Shown here: positions 36,289-44,684 of the stretch, piece by piece
How positions within the stretch are numbered: the stretch's first letter is position 1
How the letters are laid out: each line of letters opens with the position of its first letter
Source: Acetobacteraceae bacterium
GTDB taxonomy: Bacteria > Pseudomonadota > Alphaproteobacteria > Acetobacterales > Acetobacteraceae
Reading direction: 5' to 3'
Assembly: GCA_027487385.1 (NCBI GenBank)
Contig: JAIYDS010000110.1
Location: forward strand, 1-55,708
DNA length: 55,708 bases
Position numbers and translations under genes: made by a program
The notes under the pieces: generated by a model
Told to the model about the DNA's origin: nothing
What the model saw: the letters and a program-made list of their open reading frames with translations, nothing else
The model's database searches: none

Positions 36289-36581
36289 TGCAGGTCCTCC
36301 CAGGTGACGGCGCCCTTGGCGAGCATGACGGCGGCAATCGCCCGCAGCCATTTCTCGTAATAGGTCAGGCCGTGATAATCGGCCTCCGGCAGGCTTTCGA
36401 TGTTGAGGCGCTGCTCATCCGTGGTCAGCAGGCCCTTTTCGCGCAGCACGGTGCGCAAGGCGTCCACGCGCTTGCCGAAATCATCCGGCGGGGCGCCATC
36501 CTCGGGTTCGACCGGGGTGCAGCGAAAGCGGGGATTGCCACCCAGGTCATGCTGGGCGGGGGCGGGTTCGGGCATGTCCAT
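36285..36581 (-). CDS. Nitrile hydratase beta subunit, N-terminal half as a separate gene
   Basis: The 98-residue protein corresponds to the helical N-terminal domain of NHase beta: FGKRVDALRTVLREKGLLTTDE, then LTYYEKWLRAIAAVMLAKGAVTW. The NHase accessory protein is also related to this domain, so an activator role is an alternative. Gene order N-beta, C-beta, alpha with four- and one-base overlaps favours a three-subunit enzyme. It heads the operon. Confidence 0.8.
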   Translation of the reverse strand: MDMPEPAPAQHDLGGNPRFRCTPVEPEDGAPPDDFGKRVDALRTVLREKGLLTTDEQRLNIESLPEADYHGLTYYEKWLRAIAAVMLAKGAVTWEDLQ

Positions 36582-36672
36582 GGCGAGAGCCTACGCCCGC
36601 TGGGTGCGCCCTCGCAACGGGGATGCGGCGCGCGTTTACCCGGCGGAAAGGCCGGGCTGCGATTCTGGTCGC

Positions 36673-37320
36673 ATGGCCAGACCCAGAACGGATCTCCGCG
36701 CCCTCTCCTGCGGCCCTTTGCCGCAACGGATCGCGCTTGCCGGCCGCGCGGATGCGCGGGCGGAGTTGCTGCTGCTGCTCGCGGCGGATGAGGCGGCACC
36801 GGTGCGCCTCGCCGTTGCGGCGAATCCGGGCGCGCCGCGCCACGCGGACCAGTTGCTGGCGCGGGACCCGGTCGCCTCGATCCGGGCCAGCCTGGCGCGC
36901 AAGCTGGCCGAGCACGCGGCGGAGATGGCCGGCCTGGGATGGGATTCGCTGCGCCACCTGGCGCGCGACCCCGCGCCCCAGGTGCGGCAAAGCATCGCCG
37001 ATACCCTGGCCGACCAGCCCGGCGCGCCGCATGACCTGGTGCTGGCCCTGGCGCGTGACGCCGACCCGGCCGTCAGCGAACCCCTGATCCGCCTCTCCCA
37101 TGTCCTGACCGAGGCCGATCTGCTGGGCCTGGTGGAGGCCCCGCCCGGCCCCGAGGTGCGCTGCGCCGTGGCGCGCCGGCTCAATCTCGGCGCCATTCTG
37201 GCCGAGGCGGTTGTCGCCAGTGGCGATCGCGCGGCGATCGAGGCTCTGGCGCGCAACCCCACCGCGCAGATCCCGGCATCCCTGCACGCAAAGATGGAAC
37301 GCCCGAGACCAACAAGGTGA
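36673..37320 (+). CDS. HEAT-like repeat protein (DUF2336-like)
   Basis: The 215-residue helical protein has repeated units ending in PxxVRxxxA: ADEAAPVRLAVAANPGAP, ARDPVASIRASLARKLAEH, ARDPAPQVRQSIADTLADQ, ARDADPAVSEPLIRLSHVL and PPGPEVRCAVARRLN. This is a HEAT-like solenoid as in alphaproteobacterial DUF2336 proteins, probably a protein-binding module. There is no signal or membrane span. It is divergent from the nitrile hydratase operon and precedes pstS, but nothing ties it to phosphate uptake. Confidence 0.7.
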   Translation: MARPRTDLRALSCGPLPQRIALAGRADARAELLLLLAADEAAPVRLAVAANPGAPRHADQLLARDPVASIRASLARKLAEHAAEMAGLGWDSLRHLARDPAPQVRQSIADTLADQPGAPHDLVLALARDADPAVSEPLIRLSHVLTEADLLGLVEAPPGPEVRCAVARRLNLGAILAEAVVASGDRAAIEALARNPTAQIPASLHAKMERPRPTR

Positions 37321-37331
37321 AGAAAAGGTCT

Positions 37332-37349
37332 ATGTCATCGAAGCTTCAT
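37332..37349 (+). promoter_or_regulatory. Putative Pho box upstream of pstS
   Basis: ATGTCAT-CGAA-GCTTCAT fits the spaced heptamer layout of a PhoB site (CTGTCAT, four bases, CTGTCAT); the first half matches six of seven, the second only TCAT. It is about 90 bases before the pstS start and lies in a locally AT-richer stretch. PhoB is encoded at the end of this locus, so autoregulation is expected. Confidence 0.45.
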
Positions 37350-37441
37350 AAAAGTGAAACACCTTGGTCTCCCGCGGCGCCTATCCGCTCCGGCACACAC
37401 CGCCCCACCCCTCCCCGGGGCGGACCAACATGGAGATTCCC

Positions 37442-38509
37442 GTGAACCGTCGTTCCCTTCTTGCCCTGACCGCCGGCGCCGCCGCCACCCCCTTCCTGGC
37501 GCGTGGGGCCTACGCGCAGGCCGCGACGATCACCGGTGCCGGCGCCACCTTCCCGCGCCCGCTCTATGAGCGCTGGTCGCAGGCGGCGCGTGAGCCCCTG
37601 GGCGTGACGCTGAACTACCAGTCCATCGGCTCGGGCGGCGGCATCAACCAGATCACCGCGCGCACCGTGGATTTCGGTGCGACCGACGCGCCGCTGACCA
37701 CCGCGCAGCTCACCGAGCGCCGGCTGATGCAGTTCCCCTCCGTGCTCGGCTCGGTCGTGCTCAGCGCCAACCTGCCCGGCGTCGCCGACAACGCGCTGCG
37801 CCTGACGCCCGAGATCATCGTCGAGATCTTCATGGGTCGCGTGGCCCGCTGGAATGATCCGCGCCTGGTCGAGTTGAACCGCGACATCCGCCTGCCGAAC
37901 CTGCCCGTCTCCCCCTGCTATCGCGCCGATGGCTCGGGCACGACCTGGGTGTTCACCACCTATCTCTCCCGCGTGTCCGAAGCCTGGCGCACGGGCCCCG
38001 GTGCGGGCACGGCCATCAGTTGGCCCGCCGGCAATGGCGCGCGCGGCAATGAGGGCGTGTCGAACATCATCCGCAACACGCCGGGCGCCATCGGCTACAT
38101 TGAGAATGCCTATGCCGTCGTGAACCGCATGACGACGACGCAGATCCGCAACAAGGGCGGCCGCTTCCTGGCCCCGGAAATGCCGGCCTTCCTCGCCGCC
38201 GCCGCCGCCGCCGACTGGACGGTGCCGAACTTCGCCGCCGACACGATCGACCTGGCCGATCCCAATGCCTGGCCGATCACCAGCCCCACCTACATCCTGC
38301 TGCCGGTGAACCCGCCCGCCGACAAGGTCGCCGCCAGCCGCAACACCATGCGCTTCTTCGACTGGGCCTTCCGCAACGGCAGCGACATCGCCCGCCGCCT
38401 GGAATACATCGCCCTGCCGAACACGGCGCATGATCTGATCCGCGCGGCCTGGGCGCAGCAGGTGCGTGACCCGGCCGGTGCCGCCGTCTGGACCGGTTCC
38501 GCCGCCTGA
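37442..38509 (+). CDS. pstS: Phosphate ABC transporter substrate-binding protein PstS
   Basis: The 355-residue periplasmic phosphate receptor has a twin-arginine-like signal (NRRSLLALTAGAAATPFLARGAYAQ), ITGAGATFPRPLYERW, QSIGSGGGINQITARTVDFGATDAPL and RADGSGTTWVFTTYLSRVS, whose Ser, Gly and Thr residues bind phosphate. The GTG at 37442 has GGAGA at good distance and begins a normal signal; an ATG at 37430 is an alternative. An 11-12-base hairpin separates it from pstC. Confidence 0.95.
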   Translation: MNRRSLLALTAGAAATPFLARGAYAQAATITGAGATFPRPLYERWSQAAREPLGVTLNYQSIGSGGGINQITARTVDFGATDAPLTTAQLTERRLMQFPSVLGSVVLSANLPGVADNALRLTPEIIVEIFMGRVARWNDPRLVELNRDIRLPNLPVSPCYRADGSGTTWVFTTYLSRVSEAWRTGPGAGTAISWPAGNGARGNEGVSNIIRNTPGAIGYIENAYAVVNRMTTTQIRNKGGRFLAPEMPAFLAAAAAADWTVPNFAADTIDLADPNAWPITSPTYILLPVNPPADKVAASRNTMRFFDWAFRNGSDIARRLEYIALPNTAHDLIRAAWAQQVRDPAGAAVWTGSAA

Positions 38510-38518
38510 GCCAATTTC

Positions 38519-38546
38519 CGCCGGCCGGGCCCTGGCCCGGCCGGCG
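38519..38546 (+). promoter_or_regulatory. pstS-pstC intercistronic hairpin
   Basis: GCCGGCCGGGCC (38520-38531) pairs perfectly with GGCCCGGCCGGC (38534-38545), extended by one C-G pair. No T-run follows. Such hairpins downstream of a receptor gene commonly protect the upstream mRNA or attenuate transcription, giving more receptor than permease. Confidence 0.75.
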
Positions 38547-38572
38547 TTCGCTTCCTGACAAGGTGCCCCCCC

Positions 38573-39535
38573 GTGCAGTCATTGGCTTCTGCCCCGGCCC
38601 GACGGAGTTCCGGCTCCATCGGTGATCTCGTTTTTGAATGGATGTGCCGGGGCGCGGGCGTTTTCGTCCTGCTGCTGCTGGGCGGCATCATCGTCACCCT
38701 CTTCATCGGCGGCCTGCCCGCTTTCCGGCAATTCGGGCTGGAATTCCTGACCAGCACCCGCTGGGACCCGGTGGAGGGTCGCGAGCAATTCGGCGGTGCG
38801 GTGGCCATCGTCGGCACGGTGATGTCCTCCATCCTCGCGATCATCTTCGCGGTGCCTGTGGCCTTTGGCATCGCCTTCTTCCTGACCGAGCTGGCGCCGC
38901 CCTGGCTGCGCCGCCCCATGGGCACCGCCATCGAGCTGCTGGCCGCCGTGCCTTCCATCATCTTCGGCATGTGGGGCCTTTTCGTGCTGGTGCCCTTCGT
39001 ACAGCGCAACATCCAGCTGCCCTTCGGCGACGCGCTGAGCGAGCTTCCCCTGGTCGGTTTCCTGTTCCAGAGCACGAATTTCGCCGGCACCTCGATCTTC
39101 GCCGCCGCACTCGTGCTGGCGATCATGATCGTGCCCTTCATCGCCGCCACGATGCGCGATGTGTTCGAGCAGGTGCCGCCGGTCTACAAGGAAAGCGCCT
39201 ACGGCTTGGGGGCCACCCGCTGGGAGGTGATGACCGGCGTGGTCATCCCCTACACGCGCATCTCGGTGGTGGGCGGCATCATGCTCGGCCTTGGCCGCGC
39301 CCTGGGCGAGACCATGGCGGTGACCTTCGTCATCGGCAACGCCAATCGCATCGCGACCTCCTTCTTCGACCCGACGACGACCATCGCCTCGGTGATCGCC
39401 ATGGAATTTCCGGAAAGCCTCGCCGGCGGCCTGCAGCAATCCTCGCTCTTCGCCCTGGGCTTCCTGCTCTTCCTGATCTCCTTCATCGTGCTCGCCTCGT
39501 CGCGCTACCTGCTGCGCTCGCGGCTGAAAGGCTGA
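38573..39535 (+). CDS. pstC: Phosphate ABC transporter permease PstC
   Basis: The 320-residue inner-membrane permease has about six spans. The PstC signatures VPVAFGIAFFLTELAP, LLAAVPSIIFGMWGLFVLVP, KESAYGLGATRWEVMTGVVIP (EAA loop) and GLGRALGETMAVTFVIGN are present. The start is a GTG. It pairs with PstA to form the phosphate channel. Confidence 0.95.
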   Translation: MQSLASAPARRSSGSIGDLVFEWMCRGAGVFVLLLLGGIIVTLFIGGLPAFRQFGLEFLTSTRWDPVEGREQFGGAVAIVGTVMSSILAIIFAVPVAFGIAFFLTELAPPWLRRPMGTAIELLAAVPSIIFGMWGLFVLVPFVQRNIQLPFGDALSELPLVGFLFQSTNFAGTSIFAAALVLAIMIVPFIAATMRDVFEQVPPVYKESAYGLGATRWEVMTGVVIPYTRISVVGGIMLGLGRALGETMAVTFVIGNANRIATSFFDPTTTIASVIAMEFPESLAGGLQQSSLFALGFLLFLISFIVLASSRYLLRSRLKG

Positions 39536-39539
39536 GGCC

Positions 39540-40451
39540 ATGAGCGCCACGACCGACCTCCACGCCATCGCCATGCGGCCGCGCGACGAGCGCGCGCGCC
39601 GCGCCCGCGGACGCCGCCGCCACCTGGTGGACCAGGGGATCCGCCTTTTCTGCCTGGCCGCCACGGCGGTGGGCGTCTTCTTCCTCGCCTCCATTCTCAT
39701 CACGCTGATCTGGCGTGGTGCGGCGGCGATTGACCTCACCGTCTTCATCACCGAGTTCCGGCCCACCACCTATGGCGACCCGGATGCCGAGAAAGGCGGG
39801 CTGCTACACGCCATCCTGGGCAGCTTCGTCCAGGCGGGCATCGGCGTCGCAGTCGGCACGCCCATCGGCATCCTGGTGGGCACCTACCTCTCGGAATATG
39901 CGAGGCAGACGGCGCTGGGCAATGCGGTGCGCTTCGTCTCGGACGTGCTGCTCTCCGCACCTTCGATCCTGGTCGGCCTCTTCATCTACCAGATCGTCGT
40001 GCTGCCGATGGGCGGCTTCTCCGGCATCGCCGGCGGGCTGGCGCTGTCCATCATCGTGATCCCCGTCGTCGTCCGCACGACGGAGGACATGCTGACACTG
40101 ATCCCCAACACGCTGCGCGAGGCGGTGGTCGCTCTCGGCGCACCGAAGTGGAAGATGATCACATTGGTCGCCTATCGCGCCGCACTGTCCGGCATGGTCA
40201 CGGGCATCCTGCTGGCCTTCGCCCGCATCGCGGGTGAGACGGCGCCGCTGCTGCTCACCAGCTTCGGCAACAATGTGGTGAACTGGGATCTGAGCAAGGC
40301 CATGGCTAGCCTGCCCGTGGCCATCTACCAGCAGGCCAATTCCGGCTTCCCGGACCTGATCCAGATCGCCTGGGCTGGCGCCCTGATGATCACGGCCGGC
40401 GTTCTTCTGGTGAACATCATCGCGCGCACGCTGCTGCGCAAGCGCATCTGA
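39540..40451 (+). CDS. pstA: Phosphate ABC transporter permease PstA
   Basis: The 303-residue permease has a basic N-terminal extension ([14 protein letters not shown]), [58 protein letters not shown] (EAA loop) and [19 protein letters not shown], all typical of PstA. It follows pstC by four bases. Confidence 0.95.
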   Translation: MSATTDLHAIAMRPRDERARRARGRRRHLVDQGIRLFCLAATAVGVFFLASILITLIWRGAAAIDLTVFITEFRPTTYGDPDAEKGGLLHAILGSFVQAGIGVAVGTPIGILVGTYLSEYARQTALGNAVRFVSDVLLSAPSILVGLFIYQIVVLPMGGFSGIAGGLALSIIVIPVVVRTTEDMLTLIPNTLREAVVALGAPKWKMITLVAYRAALSGMVTGILLAFARIAGETAPLLLTSFGNNVVNWDLSKAMASLPVAIYQQANSGFPDLIQIAWAGALMITAGVLLVNIIARTLLRKRI

Positions 40452-40465
40452 ACGAGGGCTTGGTC

Positions 40466-41308
40466 ATGAACTCCGAAACACAGACGAATATCCAACCCTC
40501 CAGCAGCTTCGGCGGCATGCAGGTGCGCTCGGAGGCGGTGCTGAACACCGACAACCGCATCAGCATCCGCAACCTTGATTTCTATTACGGCCCGACGCTG
40601 CCGAAATCTCTCAAGGGCATCAACCTGAACTTCCCGAACCGGCAGGTGACGGGGATGATCGGCCCTTCGGGCTGCGGCAAATCCACCCTGCTGCGCGTGA
40701 TGAACCGCATGTACAGCCTCTATCCCGGCCAACGCGCCGAGGGCGAGGTGATGATGGATGGCGTCAACCTGATTGACCCGAAGGTGGACATCAACGAGCT
40801 GCGCTCGAAGATCGGGATGGTGTTCCAGAAGCCCACCCCTTTCCCGATGACGATCTACGAGAACATCGCCTTCGGCGTGCGCCTGCATGAGAAGCTCTCC
40901 AAGGCCGACATGGACCAGCGCGTCGAATGGGCGCTGACCCGCGCGGCCATCTGGGGTGAAGTGAAGGACCGGCTGCAGACCAATGCCATGGGCCTCTCGG
41001 GCGGGCAGCAGCAGCGCCTCTGCATCGCGCGCTCCATCGCCGTGCGGCCCGAGGTGATCCTCTTCGACGAGCCGACCTCGGCGCTCGACCCGATCAGCAC
41101 GCTCAAGATCGAGGAGCTGATCGACGAGTTGAAGCGCGATTTCACCATCGCGATCGTGACGCACAACATGCAGCAGGCGGCGCGCTGCGCCGACCAGGTG
41201 GCCTTCTTCTACCTGGGCGAACTGATCGAGGTGGCACCCGCAGCCGAGATGTTCACGGCACCCAAGCAGCAGAAGACCCAGGAATACATCACCGGCCGGT
41301 TCGGCTGA
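40466..41308 (+). CDS. pstB: Phosphate ABC transporter ATP-binding protein PstB
   Basis: The 280-residue ATPase has Walker [10 protein letters not shown] at residues 66-74, [19 protein letters not shown] (the PstB-specific Q-loop region), [16 protein letters not shown], Walker [16 protein letters not shown] and [11 protein letters not shown]. The ATG at 40466 has GAGGG upstream. Confidence 0.96.
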   Translation: MNSETQTNIQPSSSFGGMQVRSEAVLNTDNRISIRNLDFYYGPTLPKSLKGINLNFPNRQVTGMIGPSGCGKSTLLRVMNRMYSLYPGQRAEGEVMMDGVNLIDPKVDINELRSKIGMVFQKPTPFPMTIYENIAFGVRLHEKLSKADMDQRVEWALTRAAIWGEVKDRLQTNAMGLSGGQQQRLCIARSIAVRPEVILFDEPTSALDPISTLKIEELIDELKRDFTIAIVTHNMQQAARCADQVAFFYLGELIEVAPAAEMFTAPKQQKTQEYITGRFG

Positions 41309-41313
41309 GGAGC

Positions 41314-42042
41314 ATGGCCATGCCCAACGGTTCCCCCTCCCATATCGTCAAATCCTACGAAGAGGATCTGAAGCGCCTGCGCGAGATGATCGCCCGCATG
41401 GGTGGCCTCGCCGAGCGCCAGGTGGCCGATGCCGCCGATGCGCTGGTGCGGCGCGACGCGAGGCTCGCCGCCGAAGTCGTCGGCCGCGACAAGCTGCTGG
41501 ACGACATGGAGCGCGAGGTGGAGCAGTTCTGCGTCCGCCTGCTCGCGCTGCGGCAGCCCATGGCGCAGGATCTGCGCCTCATCATCGCCTGCATGAAGAT
41601 CAGCCAGGATCTGGAGCGCATCGGCGACTACGCCCGCAACGGCGCGAAGCGGGCCATCGTCGTCTCGCAGCAGCCCATCCTGGGCAGCCTGAACGGCTTC
41701 GAGCGCATGGCCGAACTGGTGCAGGAAAACCTCAAGGGCGCGATCGACGCGCTGGTCGAGGATGACAGCGCCATGGCGGATTCGGTCCGCGCCAATGACG
41801 AGCCGATCGACCGCATCTACAATGGCATGTTCCGCGAATTGCTGACCTTCATGATGGAGGATCCGCGGAACATCACGGCCGCCACGCACCTGCTCTTCAT
41901 CGCGAAGAACATGGAGCGGATCGGCGACCACGCCACCAACATCGCCGAGCGCGTGCATTTCGCCGTGCTCGGCACGCCGCCGACCGAGGAGCGCCCCAAG
42001 GGCGACACCTCCGCCTCGGCGGTGGTGAACCCGCCCGGTTAA
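41314..42042 (+). CDS. phoU: Phosphate signalling protein PhoU
   Basis: The 242-residue all-helical protein consists of two PhoU repeats. SYEEDLKRLREMIARMGGLAE opens the first, ALRQPMAQDLRLIIACMKISQDLERIGDYA gives the metal-binding motif, and HLLFIAKNMERIGDHATNIAE repeats it in the second half. It links the PstSCAB transporter state to the PhoR-PhoB system. phoB follows at once. Confidence 0.96.
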   Translation: MAMPNGSPSHIVKSYEEDLKRLREMIARMGGLAERQVADAADALVRRDARLAAEVVGRDKLLDDMEREVEQFCVRLLALRQPMAQDLRLIIACMKISQDLERIGDYARNGAKRAIVVSQQPILGSLNGFERMAELVQENLKGAIDALVEDDSAMADSVRANDEPIDRIYNGMFRELLTFMMEDPRNITAATHLLFIAKNMERIGDHATNIAERVHFAVLGTPPTEERPKGDTSASAVVNPPG

Positions 42043-42055
42043 AGGAGTGCGCCCG

Positions 42056-42772
42056 ATGCCCGAAGGCTTCAATGGCGGGGCCAAGCCCACCATCCTCGTC
42101 GTCGAGGATGAGGCCGCGCTGCTCGCCCTGCTGCGCTACAATCTGGAGCGCCAGGGCTTCCACGTCGAGGAAGCGACCGACGGGCAGGAGGCGCTGCTTC
42201 GCATCGCCGAGGCCAAGCCCGACCTCGTCCTGCTCGACTGGATGCTGCCGGCCATGTCCGGCATCGAGGTCTGCCGCCAGATCCGCCGCCGGCCGGCCAC
42301 GCGCGACCTGCCGGTGATCATGGTGACGGCCCGCACCGAGGACCAGGACGCGGTGCGCGCCCTGGACACGGGCGCCGATGACTATATCGCCAAGCCCTTC
42401 GCGGTGGAGGCACTGCTGGCGCGGATCCGCGCATTGCTGCGGCGGTCCTCCAATGTCTCGGCCAAGGGCAGCATCTCCTATCTTGATCTCTCGATGGACC
42501 AGGATGCGCATCGCGTCACGCGAAACGGCCGGGCGCTGCATCTGGGGCCCACCGAGTACCGGCTGCTGGAATTCTTCCTCTCCCACCCGCGCCGCGTCTT
42601 CACGCGCGAGCAGCTGCTGGATGCCGTCTGGGGGCGCGACATCCATGTGGAGCTGCGCACGGTGGACGTGCATATCCGCCGGCTGCGCAAGGCCATCAAT
42701 GACGAGGGCGAGGTGGACCTGATCCGCACCGTCCGCTCGGCCGGCTACGCACTGGACGCCGATAACGGCTGA
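42056..42772 (+). CDS. phoB: Phosphate regulon response regulator PhoB
   Basis: The 238-residue OmpR-family regulator has a receiver domain with the acidic pair in VVEDEA, phosphoacceptor Asp61 in LLDWMLP and Lys113 in AKPF. Its C-terminal winged helix has FTREQLLDAVWGRDIHVELRTVDVHIRRLRKAI. The ATG at 42056 has AGGAG eight bases upstream. The partner kinase gene phoR is not in the window. Confidence 0.95.
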   Translation: MPEGFNGGAKPTILVVEDEAALLALLRYNLERQGFHVEEATDGQEALLRIAEAKPDLVLLDWMLPAMSGIEVCRQIRRRPATRDLPVIMVTARTEDQDAVRALDTGADDYIAKPFAVEALLARIRALLRRSSNVSAKGSISYLDLSMDQDAHRVTRNGRALHLGPTEYRLLEFFLSHPRRVFTREQLLDAVWGRDIHVELRTVDVHIRRLRKAINDEGEVDLIRTVRSAGYALDADNG

Positions 42773-42795
42773 ACCTCAGCCGCCGCAACTGTCGG

Positions 42796-42832
42796 AAAAA
42801 AAATGGGGCGCCCGGCTTTCGCGGGGCGCCCC
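42796..42832 (-). terminator. Intrinsic terminator of the RTX gene
   Basis: The perfect nine-base stem GGGGCGCCC (42805-42813) with GGGCGCCCC (42824-42832) is preceded on the + strand by eight A residues (42796-42803), which become a T-run for leftward transcription. A second hairpin, TGCCGGGC with GCCCGGCA (42839-42859), lies between it and the RTX stop. Confidence 0.82.
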
Positions 42833-42865
42833 AAATTCTGCCGGGCAGATGGCCCGGCAGGACCC

Positions 42866-44029
42866 TCAGAGGACGAAGTCGTTGCCGAACAGCGTCGTCA
42901 CATTCGAGATGGTGAAGGTCTCGCTGTAGCCCACGACGCCGTCCGTCACGCGCCAGAGGCCGTTGCCCAGGCTCGTGAGCACAGCGGGACCTGTGAAGCC
43001 GAGCAGCTGCAGGCTGTCACCGCCGCCACCCGCGCCATTGGCGTTGAAGTCGGTGAGGATGTCGCCCTGGATTTCACCCTTCGCCAGGACGAAGCGGTCG
43101 CTGCCCGTCATGCCGGTCAGCACGTCATTGCCCGTACCGCCGCGCAGCGTGTCATTGCCGGCGCCGCCGAACAGCGTGTCGTGGCCGCTGCCGCCGAAGA
43201 GGCTGTCATTGTTCAGGCTGCCATCGACATAGTCGTTGCCGCTCCCGGCATCCACCCGGTCCTGGCCGGCGCCACCATGGATGCTGTCCGCGCCACCGAA
43301 GCCGAAGATGGTGTCATTGCCGTCATCGCCCTGCAGCCAGTCGGCGTCCGCCCCGCCATTCAGGCCGTCATGGCCATTGCCGCCGTAGACGAAGTTGAGG
43401 CCGTTCCCGGCCTGGATGAGGTCATTGCCGTCATCGCCGGAGAGGAAGTCATCGCCCACGCCGGCGATGATGATGTCATTCTCCAGGCCGCCGAAAACCT
43501 GGTTGTTGCCGTTGCCAGCGTCGATCGTGTCGCGACCATCGCCACCACCGATATAGTCATTGCCCATGCCGGCGGTGATGGAATCCGCTCCGAGCCCGCC
43601 ATAGACCTGATTGTTGCCATTCCCGGCATGGATCACATCATCGCCGTCATCGCCGGACATGAAGTCAGAGCCCGAACCGGCCGTGATGGTGTCATTGCCC
43701 GCGCCGCCATAGGCGACGTTGTTGCCGCTGCCAGCCGCCATCGAGTCGTTGCCGGCGCCGCCGCTGAGCGTGTCATTGTCGCCGCCACCATCCAGGGTGT
43801 CGTTGCCCTCGCCGCCGTCCAGCACATCATGGCCGCTGCCGCCGGTCAGTCTGTCATTGCCGCCCAGGCCATAGATCGAGTCATTGCCCGCATCGCCCAC
43901 CACAACATCCGCGCCAGCGCCGCCGGTGAAATGATCATTGCCGCCCAGCAGGTTGACCAGCGTGGTCCCGGCGGGCAGCCGCCCCGCGAGGATCATGTCG
44001 GCAAACCGCGTTGCATTGAAAATGCTCAT
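42866..44029 (-). CDS. RTX (hemolysin-type) calcium-binding repeat protein
   Basis: The 387-residue protein is composed almost wholly of GGxGxDxUx nonapeptides from residue 29 to about 325, such as GGAGNDTIT, GGSGHDTLF and GGTGNDVLT, which form Ca-binding beta-rolls. No enzymatic domain is present. Four copies of a 36-residue higher-order unit start at residues 102, 138, 174 and 210. The C-terminus (FTISNVTTLFGNDFVL) resembles type I secretion signals and there is no N-terminal signal, so export by a TolC-type system encoded elsewhere is expected. GAGGA precedes the ATG. The upstream region is AT-rich, unlike the neighbours. Confidence 0.9.
   Translation of the reverse strand: MSIFNATRFADMILAGRLPAGTTLVNLLGGNDHFTGGAGADVVVGDAGNDSIYGLGGNDRLTGGSGHDVLDGGEGNDTLDGGGDNDTLSGGAGNDSMAAGSGNNVAYGGAGNDTITAGSGSDFMSGDDGDDVIHAGNGNNQVYGGLGADSITAGMGNDYIGGGDGRDTIDAGNGNNQVFGGLENDIIIAGVGDDFLSGDDGNDLIQAGNGLNFVYGGNGHDGLNGGADADWLQGDDGNDTIFGFGGADSIHGGAGQDRVDAGSGNDYVDGSLNNDSLFGGSGHDTLFGGAGNDTLRGGTGNDVLTGMTGSDRFVLAKGEIQGDILTDFNANGAGGGGDSLQLLGFTGPAVLTSLGNGLWRVTDGVVGYSETFTISNVTTLFGNDFVL
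43295..43726 (-). repeat. 108-base higher-order repeat inside the RTX gene
   Basis: Residues 102-245 of the RTX protein repeat with an exact 36-residue period (four nonapeptides). The units start GNNVAYGG, GNNQVYGG, GNNQVFGG and GLNFVYGG, the last being most diverged. This points to expansion by tandem duplication. Confidence 0.85.
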
Positions 44030-44684
44030 GCTTTTCGTCCTCTATCCGCCATGAGGGGCTGATGGACCAGCAATATATGCCGGCCCTCGCGCCCCGACAC
44101 CAACCCATGCGGGAGGATTTTTTTCGGAATACACTTATAGGTTGCGAGATAATGTATCGTCTCATTTATGAATTTGAACCAATCAATAATGATATTTTGC
44201 TTGTTAAACGGCATGATGTGGCCGAGCTTTGTCCAGTTTTTTCTGCCGGACCCACAGCCGGGCGACTCTTCTTCTGTTCTGGGCATGCTTTGGCCGGGTG
44301 ACTTCGTCCGGACATCAAATCTACGCATATTAAATTTCGTTCATTTTAGACTCCAGCGCATATCCGCCTGGGCTGCTCGGAGAACTGCATTGGCGCGATC
44401 CGGGCAGCCAAGGGCAGCACCAGGATGCGCGAGCGCCGCCCTCACGCATGGGCAGCCTGACCCCAACATACTGTTTTAAAATAAATTTATTAGATATCCA
44501 CTTGCCTGGCGCGCCAAAGGGCGCAGGCAGGACGGACGCCAGCGCCAGATGGATTGCACGTCATGAAGCACGGAGTGACCCGACAGACGGACCGCAGTGT
44601 CGGAATCGCGTGACGCTGCGGCGCCCTCCCCCGGTCCATGATGGCCGGTCCGGGAGGGTTCCCCCCGTCCCCGCGATCGGCCCC
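44030..44684. other. Gene-free, partly AT-rich region
   Basis: This 655-base stretch contains no convincing gene. The part from about 44100 to 44360 and again 44465-44500 is rich in A and T (for example AAAATAAATTTATTAGATAT), in sharp contrast to the rest of the window. It should hold the promoter of the leftward RTX gene and the 3' end of the leftward ThDP-enzyme transcript. Short open frames on both strands lack ribosome-binding sites and normal codon bias. A weak inverted repeat, CCCTCCC with GGGAGGG, near 44625-44660 may terminate the ThDP-enzyme transcript. The composition suggests transferred DNA or an H-NS/MucR/Ros-type silenced promoter. Confidence 0.6.

Noticed and set aside
35977-36581. 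Split nitrile hydratase beta as a frameshift artefact
   Set aside because: Both halves have their own start and stop in ATGA-type overlap, the pattern used throughout this genome, and natural split forms are known; kept as two genes with the artefact option noted.
42866-44029. Periodic DNA resembling a repeat array or CRISPR
   Set aside because: The period comes from codons for Gly-Asp nonapeptides in a single open frame; units are variable and there are no spacers.
44026-44479. Short open frames in the AT-rich region on both strands
   Set aside because: They have no ribosome-binding site, no family match and no coding-type composition, and one overlaps the RTX start; treated as non-coding.
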